From the NCBI GenBank assembly GCA_964370635.1, contig CAYJJU010000004.1, positions 1-64,000 of the forward strand: a DNA stretch of 64,000 nt, in the 5' to 3' direction. Within the stretch, counting starts at the first letter, position 1, and each line of letters starts with the position of its first letter. The translations under genes were made by a program, and so were the position numbers. The notes beneath the pieces are model-generated. The model did no database searches. It saw only the letters and a list, made by a program, of their open reading frames with translations, and was not told the DNA's origin. This DNA comes from SIG603 sp964370635 (GTDB taxonomy: Bacteria; Bacillota; Clostridia; Oscillospirales; Acutalibacteraceae). Positions 61,715 to 64,000 of this stretch are shown piece by piece.

Positions 61715-63631
61715 CTATTTTTTATTTAATTTTTTCTTATTCGAAAGCTTTTTTTGTCGACTTAGTTTCGACATTTTTTTAGGTTTTTTAGTTGTTTTAC
61801 TTGCAATGTTTACAAGGCCTGCACGCTTGTCGGAGTGTCGCATTTTTATAAGGCAGTTGCTGTCATTTCCGATTAAATCCGTTCTCTTTGCAGACATTAA
61901 TGCCTTTACCACCATGTCGTAATTTTTGGGGTCACGGTACTGAATAAGTGCCCTTTGCATGGCTTTTTCTGTAGGAGTTTTTGCAACATATACAGGTTCA
62001 AGTGTTCTGGGGTCAAGACCTGTGTAGTACATACAGGTTGAAATTGTAGACGGGGTGGGATAAAAATCTTGCACTTGCTCGGGCATGTAGCCCAAATCCC
62101 TTAAATATTCGGAAAGCCTTATCGCATCTTTAAGCTCAGACCCTGGGTGCGAGGACATTAAATATGGTACAACATATTGGTCCTTTGAAAGCTTTTTATT
62201 AAGTTCTTTATATCTTTTTGTAAATGCCCTATAGACACTGTTTTGTGGTTTACCCATTTTTGATAGAACAGGGTTTGACACATGCTCGGGTGCTACTTTT
62301 AATTGGCCACTGATATGATGTTTTACAAGCTCTTCAAAAAAGCCCTCGTCCTTATCGTTTATCAAGTAGTCAAACCTTATTCCTGAGCGTATAAACACTT
62401 TTTTTACGCCGTCTAAATTTCTGAGTTTTCGCAAAAGCTCTAAGTAATCGGAGTGGTCAATCTCTAAATTTTTACATGGAGTGGGGAAAAGACACTGTTT
62501 ATCTTTACATGCGCCTGCCTTAAGCTGTTTTTTACAGGCAGGTTTTCTAAAGTTTGCCGTAGGTCCACCGACGTCGTGAATATAACCCTTAAATTCAGGG
62601 TCTTTTATCATTATTTTTGCTTCGCTTACCAGTGAGTCGTGGCTTCTTGTTTGAATAATTCGCCCTTGGTGAAAGGTGAGGGCGCAGAAATTACAGGAGC
62701 CAAAACAGCCACGGTTGCTAATTAGGCTAAATTTAACCTCTTCAATCGCAGGTATTCCTCCCATGCTTTTATATGATGGGTGGTAATCCCTTGTATAAGG
62801 CAGGGCGTACACAGCGTCCATTTCCTCCTGTGTTAAAGGAGGTTGGGGTGGGTTTTGCACCACAAATAAGTCACTTGCATATGGTTCTATTAAAGTTTTT
62901 GCGGTAAATGGGTCTGTGTTTGAATACTGTTTGTAAAAGCTCTTAGCATAAAGCTCTTTGCTTGTAGTAATTTTATCAAAGGCGGAGAGTTTTATGCCGT
63001 CTGTTATATTATCTGCGTTTTTTGCCTTATAAACCGTACCTTTAATAAATGTAATTTCGCTTACAGGTATGCCACTATTAAGCGCATTTGCAATTTCCAC
63101 TATACTGCGCTCGCCCATGCCGTATGATACGATATCCGCTTCGCTTTCTAAAAGTATAGAGCGAAAAACTTTGTCCGACCAGTAGTCATAATGAGCAAGT
63201 CGTCTAAGGCTTGCCTCAATTCCGCCTACTATAATAGGTATGTCGCTATAAGTTTGTCGTATGAGTTTTGAATACACAGTTGTGGCGTAGTCGGGGCGTT
63301 TTCCCATTACGGCACCGGGACTGTAAAAGTCTTTTTTGCGCCTTTTCTTTGACACGGAATAGTGGTTTACCATGGAGTCCATGTTGCCGCTTGATACCAA
63401 AAAGCCAAGCCTTGGTTTTCCGAAAATATTAATGCTTTCCTTGTTTTTCCAGTCAGGCTGTGCGATTATTGCAACGGAAAATCCGTTTGCCTCAAGTATT
63501 CTTGAAATTATCGCAGTGCCAAAAGATGGGTGGTCTACATAGGCGTCTCCGCTTACATACACAAAGTCATATTCTAGCACTCCGCTGTCTATCATTTCTT
63601 TTTTCGTTATGGGTAAAAATTTATTGTTCAA
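61715..63631 (-). CDS. YgiQ family radical SAM protein
   Basis: This 638-residue protein of unknown substrate belongs to the YgiQ group of radical S-adenosylmethionine enzymes. The iron-sulfur motif is NRGCFGSCNFCALTFHQGR (Cys-x3-Cys-x2-Cys, near residue 316). A second cysteine-rich stretch, CKKQLKAGACKDKQCLFPTPCK, occurs near residue 378. The N-terminal part resembles a B12-binding-like domain, and the basic Lys-rich tail is low-complexity. The start codon is TTG at 63631, 7 nt after GGAGC, and it overlaps the phosphohexomutase stop by 4 nt (TTGA). The length is normal for the family. Confidence 0.93.
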   Translation of the reverse strand: MNNKFLPITKKEMIDSGVLEYDFVYVSGDAYVDHPSFGTAIISRILEANGFSVAIIAQPDWKNKESINIFGKPRLGFLVSSGNMDSMVNHYSVSKKRRKKDFYSPGAVMGKRPDYATTVYSKLIRQTYSDIPIIVGGIEASLRRLAHYDYWSDKVFRSILLESEADIVSYGMGERSIVEIANALNSGIPVSEITFIKGTVYKAKNADNITDGIKLSAFDKITTSKELYAKSFYKQYSNTDPFTAKTLIEPYASDLFVVQNPPQPPLTQEEMDAVYALPYTRDYHPSYKSMGGIPAIEEVKFSLISNRGCFGSCNFCALTFHQGRIIQTRSHDSLVSEAKIMIKDPEFKGYIHDVGGPTANFRKPACKKQLKAGACKDKQCLFPTPCKNLEIDHSDYLELLRKLRNLDGVKKVFIRSGIRFDYLINDKDEGFFEELVKHHISGQLKVAPEHVSNPVLSKMGKPQNSVYRAFTKRYKELNKKLSKDQYVVPYLMSSHPGSELKDAIRLSEYLRDLGYMPEQVQDFYPTPSTISTCMYYTGLDPRTLEPVYVAKTPTEKAMQRALIQYRDPKNYDMVVKALMSAKRTDLIGNDSNCLIKMRHSDKRAGLVNIASKTTKKPKKMSKLSRQKKLSNKKKLNKK

Positions 63632-64000
63632 TTTGTTGCTCCTAAAAATTTTTCAATAGGACTTATGTCCACATTGTTTGTGTCGGCATGTCTTAAAAAG
63701 CTTAGAAGATGAGCGGCTATTTTCTTTACTCCACCGTCTTTATTGCTCTCTATATTCAAAGGCATGATAGGGTCGTGCACGCTAAGCCTTAGCAAAAGCC
63801 AGCCGTCGCCATTTTTCTCATCAAAAGAAATTCTCATGCCCTCTCTGTTATCGGATGCTACGGTGAATTTATTTTCGAGCGCCCATGCTTCAAGCGAGTT
63901 TATTAGGTTTTCGCCAACAGGTCTAAAATCATCGCAAAGTATAGGGAATCTAAGCTCTATTTCTTCTTTTGCAATTTTTAAATCATCTATTAAGTAAGAG
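63628..64000 (-). CDS. Phosphomannomutase/phosphoglucomutase, C-terminal part (partial)
   Basis: The open frame runs to the window edge on the minus strand and contains about 123 residues. The final domain of alpha-D-phosphohexomutases is recognised by DNREGMRISF, WLLLRLSVHDPIMPLNIES (phosphate-binding loop) and GGVKKIAAHLLSFL. Such enzymes move phosphate between C1 and C6 of glucose or mannose. The N-terminal catalytic Ser lies outside the window. The overlap with ygiQ by 4 nt places both in one transcript. Confidence 0.78.
   Translation of the reverse strand, partial: SYLIDDLKIAKEEIELRFPILCDDFRPVGENLINSLEAWALENKFTVASDNREGMRISFDEKNGDGWLLLRLSVHDPIMPLNIESNKDGGVKKIAAHLLSFLRHADTNNVDISPIEKFLGATN

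Overview
The window is AT-rich, low-GC DNA with strong AGGAGG-type ribosome binding sites, near-consensus sigma-A promoters, U-tract terminators, lipoprotein signal peptides and no outer-membrane genes. This fits an anaerobic Gram-positive of the class Clostridia, probably gut- or mucosa-associated and probably from a draft or metagenome assembly, because it carries a 100-N gap at 53953-54052. I saw no rRNA, tRNA, CRISPR array, phage or transposase gene. The genus cannot be named from the sequence alone.

Layout. 1-4.0 kb: two tandem orphan solute-binding lipoproteins and a Gfo/Idh oxidoreductase. 4.2-7.9 kb, minus strand: OsmC-like protein, NAD-dependent epimerase, zinc alcohol dehydrogenase and gapA. 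8-11.3 kb: a frameshifted small gene, an XRE regulator, a DUF815 ATPase and a FetAB-like ABC pair. 11.3-15.4 kb: PadR regulator, zinc-ribbon membrane protein, small membrane protein, and a BspA-type leucine-rich-repeat surface protein. 15.7-21.9 kb: O-antigen-ligase-like polymerase, prfC, a small membrane protein, a HAD hydrolase and a DUF234-type ATPase. 21.9-24.3 kb: a SsuABC/TauABC-like importer behind a structured leader. 24.6-31.8 kb: an SPFH/zinc-ribbon protein, then an ABC importer flanked by two glycerophosphodiesterases. 32.2-38.4 kb: a five-gene oligopeptide (Opp/Dpp-type) importer. 38.5-41.6 kb: VanY-type carboxypeptidase, class I amidotransferase, divergent PAP2 protein and a CotS/APH-like kinase. 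41.7-48.3 kb: a six-gene polyamine operon. 48.6-58.4 kb: one giant surface protein interrupted by the assembly gap. 58.6-64 kb: GNAT acetyltransferase, P-loop kinase-like protein, MATE transporter, thioesterase, YgiQ radical SAM protein and the 3' end of a phosphohexomutase.

How the genes work together. The operon at 42-48.3 kb covers arginine to agmatine to putrescine (SpeA, SpeB), the S-adenosylmethionine route to spermidine (SpeD, SpeE), and the aspartate-semialdehyde route (carboxynorspermidine synthase and NspC), so two spermidine routes sit in one transcript. It is preceded by a leader of about 280 nt that ends in an intrinsic terminator only 20 nt before the speD start codon. Several importers (peptides, glycerophosphodiesters, a sulfonate/nitrate/NMT1-type substrate) suggest a scavenging lifestyle, and the large adhesin-like proteins suggest attachment to a surface or host.

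The points most worth a second look are the speD leader and its short open frame, the paired polyamine routes, the two insertion-like segments that share terminal inverted repeats and each sit between duplicated terminator hairpins, the giant repeat protein whose true gap length can be deduced, and the dispersed intergenic repeats.
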